From Camarhynchus parvulus (lineage: Eukaryota; Chordata; Aves; Passeriformes; Thraupidae): a stretch of DNA of 64,000 bases. This document shows positions 49,838-62,100 of the stretch, in pieces. The DNA lies in the NCBI RefSeq assembly GCF_901933205.1, contig NC_044574.1:16849733-16913732 (forward strand), read 5' to 3'. Within the stretch, counting starts at the first letter, position 1; every line of letters starts with the position of its first letter. The notes beneath the pieces are model-generated. The model saw only the letters and a list, made by a program, of their open reading frames with translations, did no database searches and was not told the DNA's origin. The position numbers and the translations under genes are program-made.

Positions 49838-51210
49838 TTCTCTAAATTCATAGAACTGGTAAACAAGCAGTCCTTGGAGAGTAAAAAGAAATTAAGGTGA
49901 ACTGTCATTTCCACAAAGAAATAATATTAGGGTCATCCGTGCAAAATATACTATACCAGAAAAATGATTAAAGGTGCAGTAAGATATGGGTTGATGAAAT
50001 CGTGGGCTTTTTTGTGAATTTCAAACATAAAAAGGAAGTGGAAACTAGGTTTGGTTACTAAGGTCAAATACAAAAAGCAGAATAAGTGCATAGGGAGGGA
50101 GCAAGAAGAAGATACAACATAAATCTGAAAACCTTTAACTAGGAAGCTAAATTATATCAATAAATCTTTCCAGAAGAGAAAAGACTGGTTGACTACTTGT
50201 TGACTATTTGTTGTAGTGTGGTGTTATTGCAGGCTGATTCAGGAAAAGTGAGGAGTTATTAATTTTCTTGTTCCTGAAAATGTCATAGGGCAGTCATAAT
50301 TAATGTAATTATCAGAGGGTAAGACCTCTTTCTCTAATAAGGAAGGAACAGGTCAGACAATATCTAAATATTCTCAAAACAGTTGAAGCAGCTGGCCTTC
50401 ACTGTAGAGCAATTAAAAAGCTGGCTGATGAAATCGTGGTATCAGTAGTTGTTATCTCTGAGAAATTAGAATGGAGAGACAGACAAACATAGTTCGAAGA
50501 AATGGAAATGGGAAAAGAAGAAGGCAAAAAATAACAGAATAACCAGCTTAACACACATCAGCCTCTGGAAAAGTACTGGAAGAGCTATTTAAATTTTTTT
50601 TTAAAAACCCAGAGAGGAACACAAAAATGAATAACAGCTGGCATATTATCAACCAGAAATAATACCAAATCAATTTAATATCTCTCTCCCACATGCTAGC
50701 AAACTATATGGTTAGAAGAAAACCAGCTGAAACATAGCTTGACTTCAGGAAATTCTCAGCACTAGCAAAATCTTAAGGAGAAAAGAATGGCCTCAATGAA
50801 AATATAAGAAGAAAGATACAAAGATAGTTTTATCAAATTCTGAAAGCAGTTATGATGAGCCCTGTGTCAAAACAAAGGAATGCAAATGCGAAATTCTGCT
50901 GGGGTCTGTCCCAAGTTAGGGTTCTCATTAGTTATGAGATTTAGATTTATTGAATATGTAGATCATACCTGGGTGGGAAGCTATACTGCCAATATAGCTG
51001 AGGATATAACCAGAACTGACAACAATCAAGACTAAGTGCAAGGAGTCATTTGAAAGACAAGTCCAAGGTAGTAATGCAAGAGGAAAACACCAGCTAGGCA
51101 GTAGCAGTAAGTAACTGTTTGCAACCATTTTCAGGTTTGCTGTAGGGAGCAGCAGATTTGACAGTATTTGGTGTTCATTATAAATAGAAAAGGAGGTAAT
51201 GTACAAGAGA
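49838..51210 (+). mobile_element. Ancient CR1/L3-type LINE, segment 3 (reverse-transcriptase part)
   Basis: The largest piece of the decayed LINE. Landmarks in order are 'ggaagtggaaactaggtttg' at 50035-50054, 'aggaacaggtcagacaat' near 50345, and 'cttgacttcaggaaattc' at about 50739-50756, a degraded form of the L-D-F-S-K-A-F block that holds the first catalytic Asp. Then come 'ggggtctgtcccaagtt' near 50902, the counterpart of the PQGSVLGP loop, and 'gtagatcat' at 50958-50966, where the F-A-D-D catalytic box reads V-D-H, so one Asp is lost. Several frame shifts and stops make it inactive. It fades out near 51120-51210; no CR1 3' tail follows. Retroelement class is well supported; the exact family is from memory. 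Confidence 0.65.
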
Positions 51211-53592
51211 TTTTGACAGTTATGAACAGTAAAAGCATTTAAATTGAATTTTTCTCGGAAGTTTGTATCTTTCCAATTTCATCTAACAGTGTCTTCAGTC
51301 TGAACAAGTTTGTAATCACTGACCTACATAATTCTGCCTCGGACATATCAATGGGCTGAAAGATGTTCTGTGGTTTCATGCCTCCAATCTTATGATTTTA
51401 GGTCTACCCAGAAACTACTGCAGCCACCTTCAGCAGCTAAGAGGCAAATGCATATTGCTCTCCTACATGAGAATCCAGCTGAGATGCAGGAATGCATGAC
51501 AGGATCACCATATGCTCCACTCTCTTACAGCTCCTTCCTGCCAGCTCTAAAGTATACTTCATCCGCTCCGCAAAAACCTTCTGCAGAGGGAGAGTGCTGA
51601 TAAGGAGACACCCTGCAGCCGGTGCTGGTAGGTTTCAGCAGATGACGCCCTCCGTACTTGCTCATGATGTGGATTTACATTTAGGATTCTGCAATGCACC
51701 TGCAAGCACCAAGCACAACACCCCTGCTGTGTAATTTCACACAGGGGCGAGGGTCCATACAAAATTTGAAGACAAAACAATGTAGACATGAAAGAGTGGG
51801 AAAAACCTGCAGCAATGCAGGATTTCCTAGTCAATCCAGGTATAGACAGGATGTTCCCATAGGCACAGCATGCATTTTCTTTGGCATCTCAATAATCTTC
51901 TCAGAGCAGCTTTTAGAGGCACTAGAGCACCAGTAAATTTTAGCACTGCAGAAATATGAGGAGACAAAAAATTACAGGAATATTTTTGCCTTTATTTTAA
52001 AAACAGATTTGCATGCCAAATCTAATAGAAAAGACCCACTCATCTATCACAATTAGGAGAGATATATTCTTCAATTATTCAAATAATGAAAAATGTATTT
52101 TAAATAATTTTTGATAAATCTGTTACAGGCTACCATTTAGGGTGGCTACACTGCTAAGATCTAATAATTAACAAGTTCCTGTCTGTTTTTTCTTGCATCC
52201 CTCTGATATATGAAAATTATTAACAGCCAGTCTTCATTTCCTGTATGAAGAAAATAAATCTCTCTTTCCAATGGTATTCTGATTTTGAGCTTTAATCAGC
52301 TTTAGAATATCTGAACTCTTTAAAATGAAGAAAGCTGAACAGCATTCAGCCTAGATAGAATCTCTACACACACGTATTATGATAATGGTAACATAACCAG
52401 AGGGAATATAAATTCACTGCCTGGGACTTTGCACAGATACAAAGATCTTCTGGAGAAGGTATGTACATCAAGCCCAAGAACATATGACATTTCTCCACCT
52501 CTGCAGGAATCAGTTCACCAGATAATCTTTTTAAGGCAATTCCAGCACTGTAATTTGCCTTTGTGCTTTCAAACAACAATGCAATAATGCAGAAGCCCTG
52601 TTCAGTGATTCAGAATGATTTAGTTTTCAGGAAGCCCATTAATTTAACCATATTTTCCCATACTTTTCATCACCATGTCTTGTCATCTGGAAATAATAGA
52701 AACCTTAGCAGTAAATTCCAAAAGCTGAAAAAACCATGCAAGTGCAGTTCACGTGGTATTTACTGGCATGCTAACGTTAGCCCAGGCTAACCAAAATTAG
52801 AGTTTCTCGGTTAACCTGGATTAGCTTTCTAGTGAAAAGGATACTTAAGTGACAATCAAAAGCAAATGTGTTGTAGCTCTATATTTATATATATGATAGG
52901 CAGATATATGGAACCTGAAAGAAGAATATATGGAAAGCAAGAATTTTCTTGTTGCTGAAAAAATGCATAATCATAATAATAATTAAAAATACTCTATGAA
53001 TGTAAAATAGGACTAAGAGAAAGAGATTCATCATAATTCAAGAGCGATTAAGTTTTCAGTACTGCTCACTCTTAAAAATGTAGGCCAGACAATTTTTTTT
53101 AACCATATGTGATTACTGCACTTGTAAATTTATCGGTCCCACATTCTGAAAGGAAAAAATTCTATAAAGTTTTTGAATCTTTCAATTGTGTCAATAAATT
53201 TAGTTTCCCCACAACATTTTTCAGTCAGAATGTCAGCCTAAAATCAAGCAAGACTTTCTAGTCTAGACTCATAACAAAGCTCACATGTTGGTTTCTGTAG
53301 CTTAGTTATAAGCAGTAAATATTTTTAGGCTTTGACCATGGGAATGTGTTTCAGATGGATTTAATATTCTCTAAAGGCAATTATCTAAAAAAATCCTATT
53401 CATTTTTTCATTAAAGTGAAAAAAATCTCTTCACACAATAGGTGGAAAAGATGGAAAGGGTGCTTCCTCTGCACTGATTTCGGCTTGTGATTTCTAGGAA
53501 ATGACGTGAATTAGAATGTCTCTGTACACTGGGCCAGTTTTGATGTCCTTTAGTTAATTGAAAGGTAAGTAGCTCCTTGTATTCCCCAGCAA

Positions 53593-53620
53593 ATGTTCAC
53601 ATGTGTCTCCATGTGAACAT
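53593..53620. repeat. Perfect 11-bp hairpin, 6-base loop
   Basis: Arms atgttcacatg (53593-53603) and catgtgaacat (53610-53620) pair exactly around TGTCTC. Confidence 0.8.
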
Positions 53621-54674
53621 GTAAGTATACGTCCACACACGAATATATGTAGATTTTTGTCTATTTGTTTGAGGACAGACAGACAGATATACCCACACAG
53701 ATGATGTGTGGGACAGGGTCAGATCTGGTGATACCTCTGTTTTGGATAGAATATGAAACAAAGCAGAGGATAGGATAGGACATCTCAGAGGCTGCAGTGC
53801 CTTCCCTACTTACATGAAACAATGGTCAAATGGCTCACAGATGTGTATTATTAATATGCACTAGATATTGATTATATTAGATCAGTCACAAAGTAGTTGC
53901 ATCACAGACTGTTTTACTTTGAAGAAAAAGAACTTTGAATTCTTTTTCAAATTTCCTTCCAGGTCCCTGCAAAGTCTGTAGTAAACAATGATAAAGAAAA
54001 TGCATAACATAAATTCCCAAGATTACTTGGTTTTGTAAGGTGAACTCAATTCTTTCACACCTTCCTTTACTGTTCTCTTAATTGTTCCATATGCCTGTGA
54101 AGGTGATGTTGGTAGCAGAGTGGTCAGTGAATCTGACCTTAGTGTCACTGCCTTAATTAAGGAGTGTGCAGCTACTCTGATCAAAATCCAATTCCTGTAA
54201 TAGAGAATTTGCAGTTAAACTATCTCTGCATTTCCATGCCTGCTATACTTAGACTGTTACAATTGAAACCTGAAGCCTCTTATTATACTGCTGAATTTTA
54301 GGCACATGAATAATCTACTCAAGAAGAGACTATTCTAAATTTAAAGTGATTTCCTAGGTTTAGGTCCTGCCCAAAACAATATGGAAAAATTGATAAAGCT
54401 GTGCAGATGAAAAGAGGGATTTTGTCTCAGGACTGGAAGTTCAGCACCTTAATCAATAATCCTTCAAATGCTGAAGAGTGAATAAAGATGAGGAATAAAA
54501 TATTTTATTTTCCTCTCTATTACTGCTTGAATAATACTCTCTGCTAAAGAAGTTTATGGCCCATGAATACATTTATGCTGATCAGAACACCTAGCATGAA
54601 GGACAAGTTGATATATATTTTTATACAACTCAAGAAACTGAACAGAAGAGACTAAAGTGTTTTCACAGATATTT

Positions 54675-54692
54675 TATATATATATATATATA
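54675..54692. repeat. (TA)9 microsatellite
   Basis: Nine uninterrupted TA units in otherwise unique sequence. Confidence 0.9.
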
Positions 54693-55358
54693 ATGGAACT
54701 GGAAGACAGTGTCAAATCAGAAACACACAGAGACTTTTTTTAGTTTTATTTGTTTTATTTGCACAATCCATGAAAAAAAGACATATGAAAACACTATGCA
54801 AATGTCTGCATAAAATAGCTTGCGCTTTATAAAGTAATTTTCTCAACTATTACAGCATATATTTTTCTAGAAGGAAAAAACTATTTATCATAATTATTAG
54901 TGAACATTGTAGTAATTTATATTTCACTCTCGCTCTCCTGATGAACAGTGGAAACTGAACTAAAATGCACAAAATATTTGAAACCCAATCCAAATATGTA
55001 GAATGGCAATGCTCAGATGCAGAATTGCAAACTACTCTTTGATTCCTATGATATTGTATTTAGGGACATACTTTCATTTTAAAAAGGTATTCCAATAAGA
55101 ATTCTAGAGAATGGAGTTGACTGAAATTAGAGATATCCAATAAAATCTAATTAAAATGTATTTGTTTATCATCCATTCTTTTTAAGAAGTTTAATACAGA
55201 ATGAGAATTTGATCACACATATTTCTCTAAAAACGAAAGGACCAAAAATATTTTCTATAAAGATAGCAAGTTATGCCATGTGAAAAATGTTGTTTACATT
55301 AGTCTGAAAAAATCTGGTTTGAAAGGGAAAGAAAATACTAAATTCTTAGTTTAGTTTA

Positions 55359-55363
55359 CATAT
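55359..55363 (+). repeat. Target-site duplication, left copy (catat)
   Basis: CATAT precedes the TG end of the LTR at 55364 and recurs at 55801-55805 after a CA end. With one more base (A) on the left, a 6-bp reading ACATAT is possible only if the LTR ended AC, which is less usual. Confidence 0.65.
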
Positions 55364-55800
55364 TGTGGAGGTCCAATGGCCTGGCCTGGCCAGCAAATCA
55401 GCCATAGCTGAGATCAACCTGAAGCCATGGAAAGCAACACCCTAAATCTGGGGACACTGTTTTAAATTAGGGAGAATTTTGTTCGAACATTTGTTCCAAA
55501 GTTTGTTCCAATGGAATCATGGGAGTTCCTATGCTAATATGGGTTAATTGCCCATTATGGTTGGTTGGAATGTTGCTAGAATGTTCCATGTTAGTGTGTA
55601 GAAGTTGGGATCACCCCTTGTTGGAGGTGTTAGTGTTTGGCTGCATTCAGGAGCACTCCTCTTATGGCAGCAGAAGAATAAAGGATTTTCCACCTAAGAC
55701 CTGTCTCCCACATTTCTTCCCCACCAACCCCTCACAATTGCTGCCTGTCCTCGCCGGCGTGGATGGAGCAACAAGACATCACAAATGTTTAGATTACACA
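55364..55800 (+). mobile_element. Solo LTR of an avian ERV, 5-bp target duplication
   Basis: A 437-bp segment with TG...CA ends ('tgtggaggtccaatggcctg' at the start, 'attacaca' at the end) and flanking CATAT copies. The polyadenylation signal AATAAA is at 55677-55682, followed by a pyrimidine-rich stretch ('cctgtctcccacatttcttc'), as expected for the R/U5 part of an LTR. The 3' part is GC-richer than the surroundings, including a CpG-bearing 'cgccggcg' at 55752-55759. No internal retroviral region is present. The open frame across 55519-55836 is a by-product of this composition. The exact 3' end depends on the target duplication and could be some 15-30 bases earlier. Confidence 0.75.
55677..55682 (+). 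promoter_or_regulatory. LTR polyadenylation signal AATAAA
   Basis: Intact AATAAA at the expected place in the plus-strand solo LTR, with pyrimidine-rich sequence about 20-40 bases downstream. Confidence 0.6.
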
Positions 55801-55805
55801 CATAT
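55801..55805 (+). repeat. Target-site duplication, right copy (catat)
   Basis: Matches 55359-55363 directly after the proposed CA end of the LTR. Confidence 0.65.
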
Positions 55806-56865
55806 CTTTGTTTCCTCTTCAGCAACAGGAACTTAGTTAAAGAATTCCTTTTAATCCTGACAATCCTAGTGTGTCAGCAGAAAGAACCAGTCTCTGAGAT
55901 ACTGGGGATCATAGGATTATGCTCAGCTTCAGAACTAATTATCAGGACTTTGAGCTGGAGGTACAGAAGCAGGCACTATGTTGTGCTGGTTGCTCCATGT
56001 GCTCATAAGAACAGCAGTTGTATTCCTGGGCAGTTCTCAGCAGCTACAATTCCCTTCTTTTTTTTTTTTATGAGACACATCCCTAGTGACTCTAAACAGC
56101 CAAAAATAATCTGAAAAGACATCCTATATGTAGAATGCAAAAACCTAGACAAGTTCAGTAACTTATAGTAGAAATAGAAAATACATACTCCCAAGAGACA
56201 CTGAAGTGAGAATGCCACATGTAAGACCATCATCATATACAGAATAAACTTTGTATTAAATTCTTATAAATTCTCATACAAGAAATTTCTCTTACACGTG
56301 CATTAATATGCCTGGAAAATATCTCAGTCCTGATGCATAAAAATTAAGTGTGAGACAAACTTCTGATCAACTTCTGATCAAATCTTAGCAAAGATTCTGG
56401 CAAGGAGTAAGTACAAAATTGTTGACTGAAAAAATGATGAGTTAATTTCATCCATTCTAAACAATCTTCATCTGGTAGCACATGTGATAATTTTATTGAA
56501 GACAATAGATGAAACGATGACAGCCTGGTATGCATGATTTGTATCTGCACCACTGAAGAAATCCTCCTTTAGAACAGTGAGTGTCCTGCAGCGAGCACTG
56601 TCATCAAAACCAATAGTTTAGATGTCTGAGGATATGCAGATTGCAGGAACCAGATGTTCCTGGATTTTACTCATCCTATGTTCTCAGAAAGTGAAGACAT
56701 AAGCATATGATTATCTACGTTCCAGATAAAATAACAATTCCATGCTTTATACATAGTTTCATCTTAAAATCCTCCTCAAACATTGGTTCAGAATACCTGT
56801 CTGAGCATACATTCTCACACTGACCTTCTTCGGTGAGCCGTTTTTCTGGATTGTTCATGATCCCA
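55806..56865. other. Gene-free sequence
   Basis: About 1 kb between the solo LTR and the CR1 tail. It includes a short poly-T run near 56059 and a tandem 'acttctgatca' duplication near 56358-56381. No gene or RNA is visible. Confidence 0.55.
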
Positions 56866-57141
56866 AATAACAAGTGGCAGGACAAGAGGAAATGGCCTCC
56901 AGTTGGTCCAGGAGTAGTTTAGATGGAATATTAATAAAACTTTCTTTCCTGAAAGTGTAGTCAAAGACACAAACAGGCTGCCTAGGGAAGTGGTGGAATC
57001 ACCATCTCTGGAGCTATTTAAAAGACAGGTAATTGTGGGACTTAGGGGCTGGGTTTAGTGGTGGACTTGGCAGCACTGGGTTAACAGTTGAACTCAATGA
57101 TATTAAAGATCTTCTCCAACCTTCATGATTCCATTATTCGG
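56866..57141 (+). mobile_element. CR1 LINE, 5'-truncated 3' end
   Basis: A clear chicken-repeat-1 tail. It contains 'gacaagaggaaatggcctcc' at 56881-56900, 'aggctgcctagggaagtggt' at 56974-56993, then 'gaatcaccatctctggagct', 'ggtttagtggtggacttggc' and 'atcttctccaaccttcatga' in the standard order. The end 'attccattattcgg' is a decayed version of the short ATTCTATG-type repeats that finish CR1. Loss of everything upstream is the usual 5' truncation of LINE insertion, and CR1 does not normally leave long target duplications. This is the single best piece of evidence that the window is avian (CR1 also occurs in other reptiles). Confidence 0.95.
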
Positions 57142-58789
57142 TGAGATCTGAGTGCACAAGCTGCTTTCCTCCAGAACTGGTATATGTTTTCTTCCATTAG
57201 CAGAAAAGCAAAAGAAGTTGTTCTCACTGGGACTTTCATATTTAAGAGATTTTCTAAATGACAAGATGGAGTTAAAGGTAACAGCCAGAAGTAAAAAAAT
57301 ACTAACTGCTCTAAGTGATGGAGTAAAATCTCTGTACATTAATCTTGTGTTTGTACCAGCATGTTGGGACTTAAACAAAATGTCCATAGCTGTTCAAGCT
57401 GCTTACTGACCTGTTCAAACTCGCTCTAAGAATGAATTAAACAATCTGTTTCTCAAGGCCAATAAAACCCCAACACACTTGAGTGGGCCTTAAGTACAGC
57501 CACCCAGAACCAACAGAGACAGCCAAAATATTCCTTCCAATCAATTAATAAATAATTGCTTGGAAATCATGTTTTGCCATTTGCAAAGTGATGAATCTAC
57601 AGATCTCTAGTATTTTTCTCAAGGGACAATTAGTTACAATGTAAGAAGGAGTTCCATTTTGAAGATAGTTGCATAATTTATTTCCCCTTATTTTTCATTA
57701 TTTTGGTCTTGATCTATATATATTAATAAAATATGCCTGACATTCAACTATATAGGTTCTTGTGGAAGTATATTTCTTCTGCAGAGGCTCTGTGATGCTG
57801 CTGCAGCTCTCCGATACTCTCAGTCAAAAATAATTATCTCATGTTTGTTTCAGTGTCCTTTCACTCTCAATCACCAGCATTTTTTAAAGCAATTTAACTA
57901 AGATTTTCCATTTTTGCCTCCACAATGCTTTAAAGTGCCACAGCTTGACTTTGTTACTTTCTGAAGTTGAATCCTACTAAGTAATAGCTTCGTTTTTCTC
58001 TATACAGTCTGTAAAAATTCTATAATTCTGCAGACATTAGTAGCTTGGGACAGCTTGTGCTGCAGGATTCCTACAATACCTGCTTTCTTCCTTAACCAAG
58101 TCTTTAAGATGTGTAGCTGATTATAGGTTTTAACCCCTAACAGAATCTGCCTACTGATACCACCGTTCCGTTATTCCTATTATTGTTCAAACTTCATATT
58201 ATAAATGAACAAATCTTTCACTCAACTGTCATTAATCCAGTGCTCCCCCAGAAATGATATTTAAATCTTTTCACCAGCACTCAAGTGTTACTGCTATAGT
58301 TTTGTAAATGCTATCCTTCACTTCTGTGTTTGTTTCTTTCCTTGCTGTCTTCCTAGAATAGATTCTCACCTTCACTATCTGGGATGTGTATAACAATTAT
58401 AATGTAAGAAAACCTCATGATCATATTTGAATTTCAAATTACCATGATTATTAATCATAAACACAGATATAGTTATTTATAAAATAATATCTGGTTTGCA
58501 TGATTAAAAATTACAAATACAGTAATTTGGAGTAGAAAATTTTAAGGGACCAAAGACAGATGGGATGGGAATTCAGAAAAAACATTTTCAACAATATATA
58601 TATAGAATAGTTCTTGGACGAAAGAGATTCATTTTCTATTCCTGCAATTGCACAGCTAATGCCACCTTCATAGCTGGATAAGACTCTTTACAGTCTGTAT
58701 CATTTGTTTAGTTACCTTTCCTCCAAAAAGCAAAAAGGTTGATTTGGGGTTTCTCCTACTTTCATCCAGAGCAAAGTTCATTTTTTGCA
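57142..58789. other. Gene-free sequence
   Basis: About 1.6 kb of AT-rich DNA. A 94-codon minus-strand frame and an 85-codon plus-strand frame overlap at 57103-57409 and begin inside or next to the CR1 tail; neither looks like a protein I know. Confidence 0.55.
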
Positions 58790-59180
58790 GTAGCTCTGAG
58801 GGGGCAGAGGCTGGGGCCATGGGCTTCCCTACCCCCTCACCTCGTTGTTAGACACTGGGAAAGGGATGCTCGTACCTTGGAGAGCAAGAGCTCCCACTTC
58901 TGATGGGAGAAAGCATGGCTGGGAAGAAAGAAGAAACCATTTGGTATTTGTCATGGGCTTTCCTTGTAAATTGTTTCTTTATCTTATATCTTTTGTTATT
59001 AATGATGCTGCTGTTACAGTTTCTTTTCTTATCTCATCACTGTTTTCAGTAAATTGATCTTATCCCAACCTGTGATTTCCATCTTTTGTGGCTCCAGTTC
59101 TCAACTCCATCCTGCTGGATGGAAGCTGGGAAGGGGAGAGCGAGCAAGCAGTGTCTGCTTTGGGAGAATCTCGGTGGACA
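58790..59180 (+). mobile_element. Partial avian ERVL-type LTR (3' part)
   Basis: The 3' portion of another ERVL-like LTR, different from the 1266/48052 family. Landmarks are a T-rich lead-in ('ttatcttatatcttttgtta'), a variant polyadenylation signal AGTAAA at 59048-59053, 'cttatcccaacctgtg' directly after it, then 'catcctgctggatggaagct' and 'gagcgagcaagcag', and a probable CA end at 59179-59180. This order is that of a very common avian LTR. The 5' limit is uncertain, the upstream half is strongly diverged, and no target duplication or internal region was found. Confidence 0.65.
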
Positions 59181-62100
59181 GACAATGATTTCCAGTAGGA
59201 AATCATGATGACCATGATTTTTCATTAATGTTTTTTATACAAAAGCTTTCACAGATAAACAGATTCTTGATTAGGCTGCTTTGTTACAATAAACACAAAT
59301 ATGCTATATCTCAAATTTCTCAGGATTCAGTTAAATAAAATAATATTATACACTTTTAAAATATGTTTTAAACTGTGGTCCTTTTTTGACAATGAAAAAA
59401 ATGTGGGCTCTTTACCTTGTTTTCCTACCCAGGGAACATAACTTCTTGCTTTCTACTGTTCTGGACAATTGTCTCTTATTATTCTGTGAAGCATTTACAA
59501 AAGAACTTGTGAAAACTGCTAATGCACCACAATGTAGGAGTTTATAACTTTTTTTTAATAATGACTTTGTGATCTGTTGAGTTACTTTTGTGTTCTCCTA
59601 CCTGTAAACATTTTACAGAAAGTTAATTTTGAAAATATTTCCAAATTTTTAAAGGTACTAGATGTATGTAAAATTGTCAAAGCACCAGCAGCACTCCTTC
59701 ATTTTATTTTTGGTAGTACTGTGTTTTTTCACATGCTTCAGTCGTCTTTCAGACTGAATTTTATTTAAGAAGTAGTTTTCATTGGTTGAGGGTTTTTTAC
59801 TCTCATACTAGATTAAATATCACATAGAAGCCATATAAATTAACATGGAAAATATATTTTCTTTCCTCACTTTACCTTTTCCTAAAATTTTCTTGAATCA
59901 AATTAAGTGCCTTTTCCCCTCCCTACCTTCAAATGCAGTTTTCCATAGTAAGGTGGAGTGTTCTGCTGAAGCAGAGTTCTGTAAATGTAGAATAGTAAAA
60001 GAACTGGTACCCTATATAACAAGTCTTTTATTCCACCCACAGGCTCACAGTACAAAATAGAACAGATTTTAGAGTTTCTTGGCAAACGAATTTGTTAAAG
60101 CGTTTGTTAGTATTTACCGAACCAACAGGGCTTTTCCATCACATAAGACAACCTCTGCATGGGCACATGTATATCAAATGTTGATATAAAATTAATAAAT
60201 ATGTTTTCTTGACACACAGACACCAACTCCTTAGTGTTCAGGACACTAAAAAATCTTTGTAAGGGAAAGGGATTTTGTATTTAGATCAGTGTCCAATCCA
60301 GCAAGAAATTTTTCTGTTTGCAGGGACTTCTGCCTAACACACATACGACCAATTCTAACTGATACATATCACTGCTGTAATTTGTCATTAGTACAGATTA
60401 TAATTGAAAGAATGTAAATTCACTTTATACTAGGTTTATCTCTTTGAAAAAGAGATAAACATATATGTATGTATTTACAAAGAAGAATATTTTCTTTTTC
60501 ATTCTTTTTGTGATCACAATGAGGAAAATGGCTCTTAAAAGGGGATAACAATCAGCAAATATATGACACTGCATATAATATTATAAATTATTCAGCTTGA
60601 CTAATATGATAATGTCTTAAGTCAGTGTGTCACATTCTTGAGGGCACAATTGCTTTCTGCTTACAATCAATCTAGTTTTACCAGAGTCAAATCTGATGAC
60701 AATTCATGTACAGGCAACTCAACCTGTCACTCTTTCACCCATCTTTTCTGAACTGGGATCAAACTTTTATCTGGCAGCCACAAAGAGGAAACATTACAGA
60801 GATAATCACAAGAAAAAATGTGCAATCAGTCTAGCAGGAATACTGGTAAGTACACATGAATCTGAATCACACATAATACTTTCCTGCCATATTTTTAGTC
60901 AGATGTATAGAAATATGAAATGTAAGGGAGGACTGAAGATCTAACATGGTTAGATTTAATAGCAGTGGCAGAAAATTGGGTAAGAACTGACAATAAAATG
61001 AATATTTGATGCAGAAAAATTATTGAAGAGACTGCCAAGGCTTCATAAGTGCCATGGTCTTGCAAATATAACTCCATCATTTTTTATGTGTAGCAATAAA
61101 GATTTTGACAGCTAGACAGAGTCATTGCAAAATATGCTTTCAACCCTGAGGTAATTTATATCATTAAAGCATTGCCTCTGATAGACATTTAAGAGGTACA
61201 ATAGTAGTCACACTTCGTATGGTAATATATTGCATCATTGCTGGGATGTGATTGTAGAAAACAACTTGATGATAAAGAACTTCAAGCAAGGGAAGCTTTA
61301 AAGTGGTTACATGTATGAATTATTAGCATGTTCAAAAAAATGTTTTAATTGCTCTTCACAATTGCCATATGTCCCATTTCCCTATCTGTATACCAAAAAC
61401 TGTTGATGTGTCTACTAAAACCCTTACAAACCTATTATTACTGACAGCTGTTCATCTGTTTTCTGCTTTCAATTTAATTTAACTTCAGATTTAGGGGGAA
61501 AATTGCACAGATTGTAGACTTTCCAGGAAAAGATGTGTTATCATTTTAATTAAGAGGCATAGCATAAATACATAATAGAATATTTAACTTACCAATAGTA
61601 TCAGTGAGTGTTCAAGACAGCATGGTTCTATTTTGCTTTCTTTTTACTCATCCTGAGACTTAACAGAAAGCGCTCATGTAATGGGGATCATCTAGCAGAG
61701 GGAATATCAAAGGGTCATTGAAGTTCAATGAAATGAGAAAACTCAGGTTTCAGGGAAAGAGGGGAGAGGCTCATTCAGGGAAAAAGTGGAGTAGGGCCTC
61801 AGGAGAGTAGAACAGAAGCCTGAGGTCCCAGTGAATGGCTGCTCTTCTGTGTTCAGTCTGGAACAGGGAACAGCCTGGTGTTCCTGGGGTTTCACCTGCA
61901 GCAGGCAAATCTGGCAGAAAGGTCCTAACACTGTGACCAGGGGATAAAGAGAAGCCCCAAACAAAGGACATTTGCATTTATTTAAAGCAGCTTGTTGTTG
62001 TTGATTTTGGAAGGAAAAAGTTTGTTTTGGCTAGCGAATTAAAATAATCTCATTACCCCAGTAAGACTGTGGACCATACAAGTGACCCAGACCCGGTCTT

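Larger units (their letters stand above)
51211..55358. other. Gene-free AT-rich sequence
   Basis: About 4 kb with no gene. A GC-richer stretch at 51390-51760 has overlapping open frames on both strands but no recognisable product. An 11-bp perfect hairpin lies at 53593-53620 and a short TA array at 54675-54692. Nothing else stands out. Confidence 0.55.
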
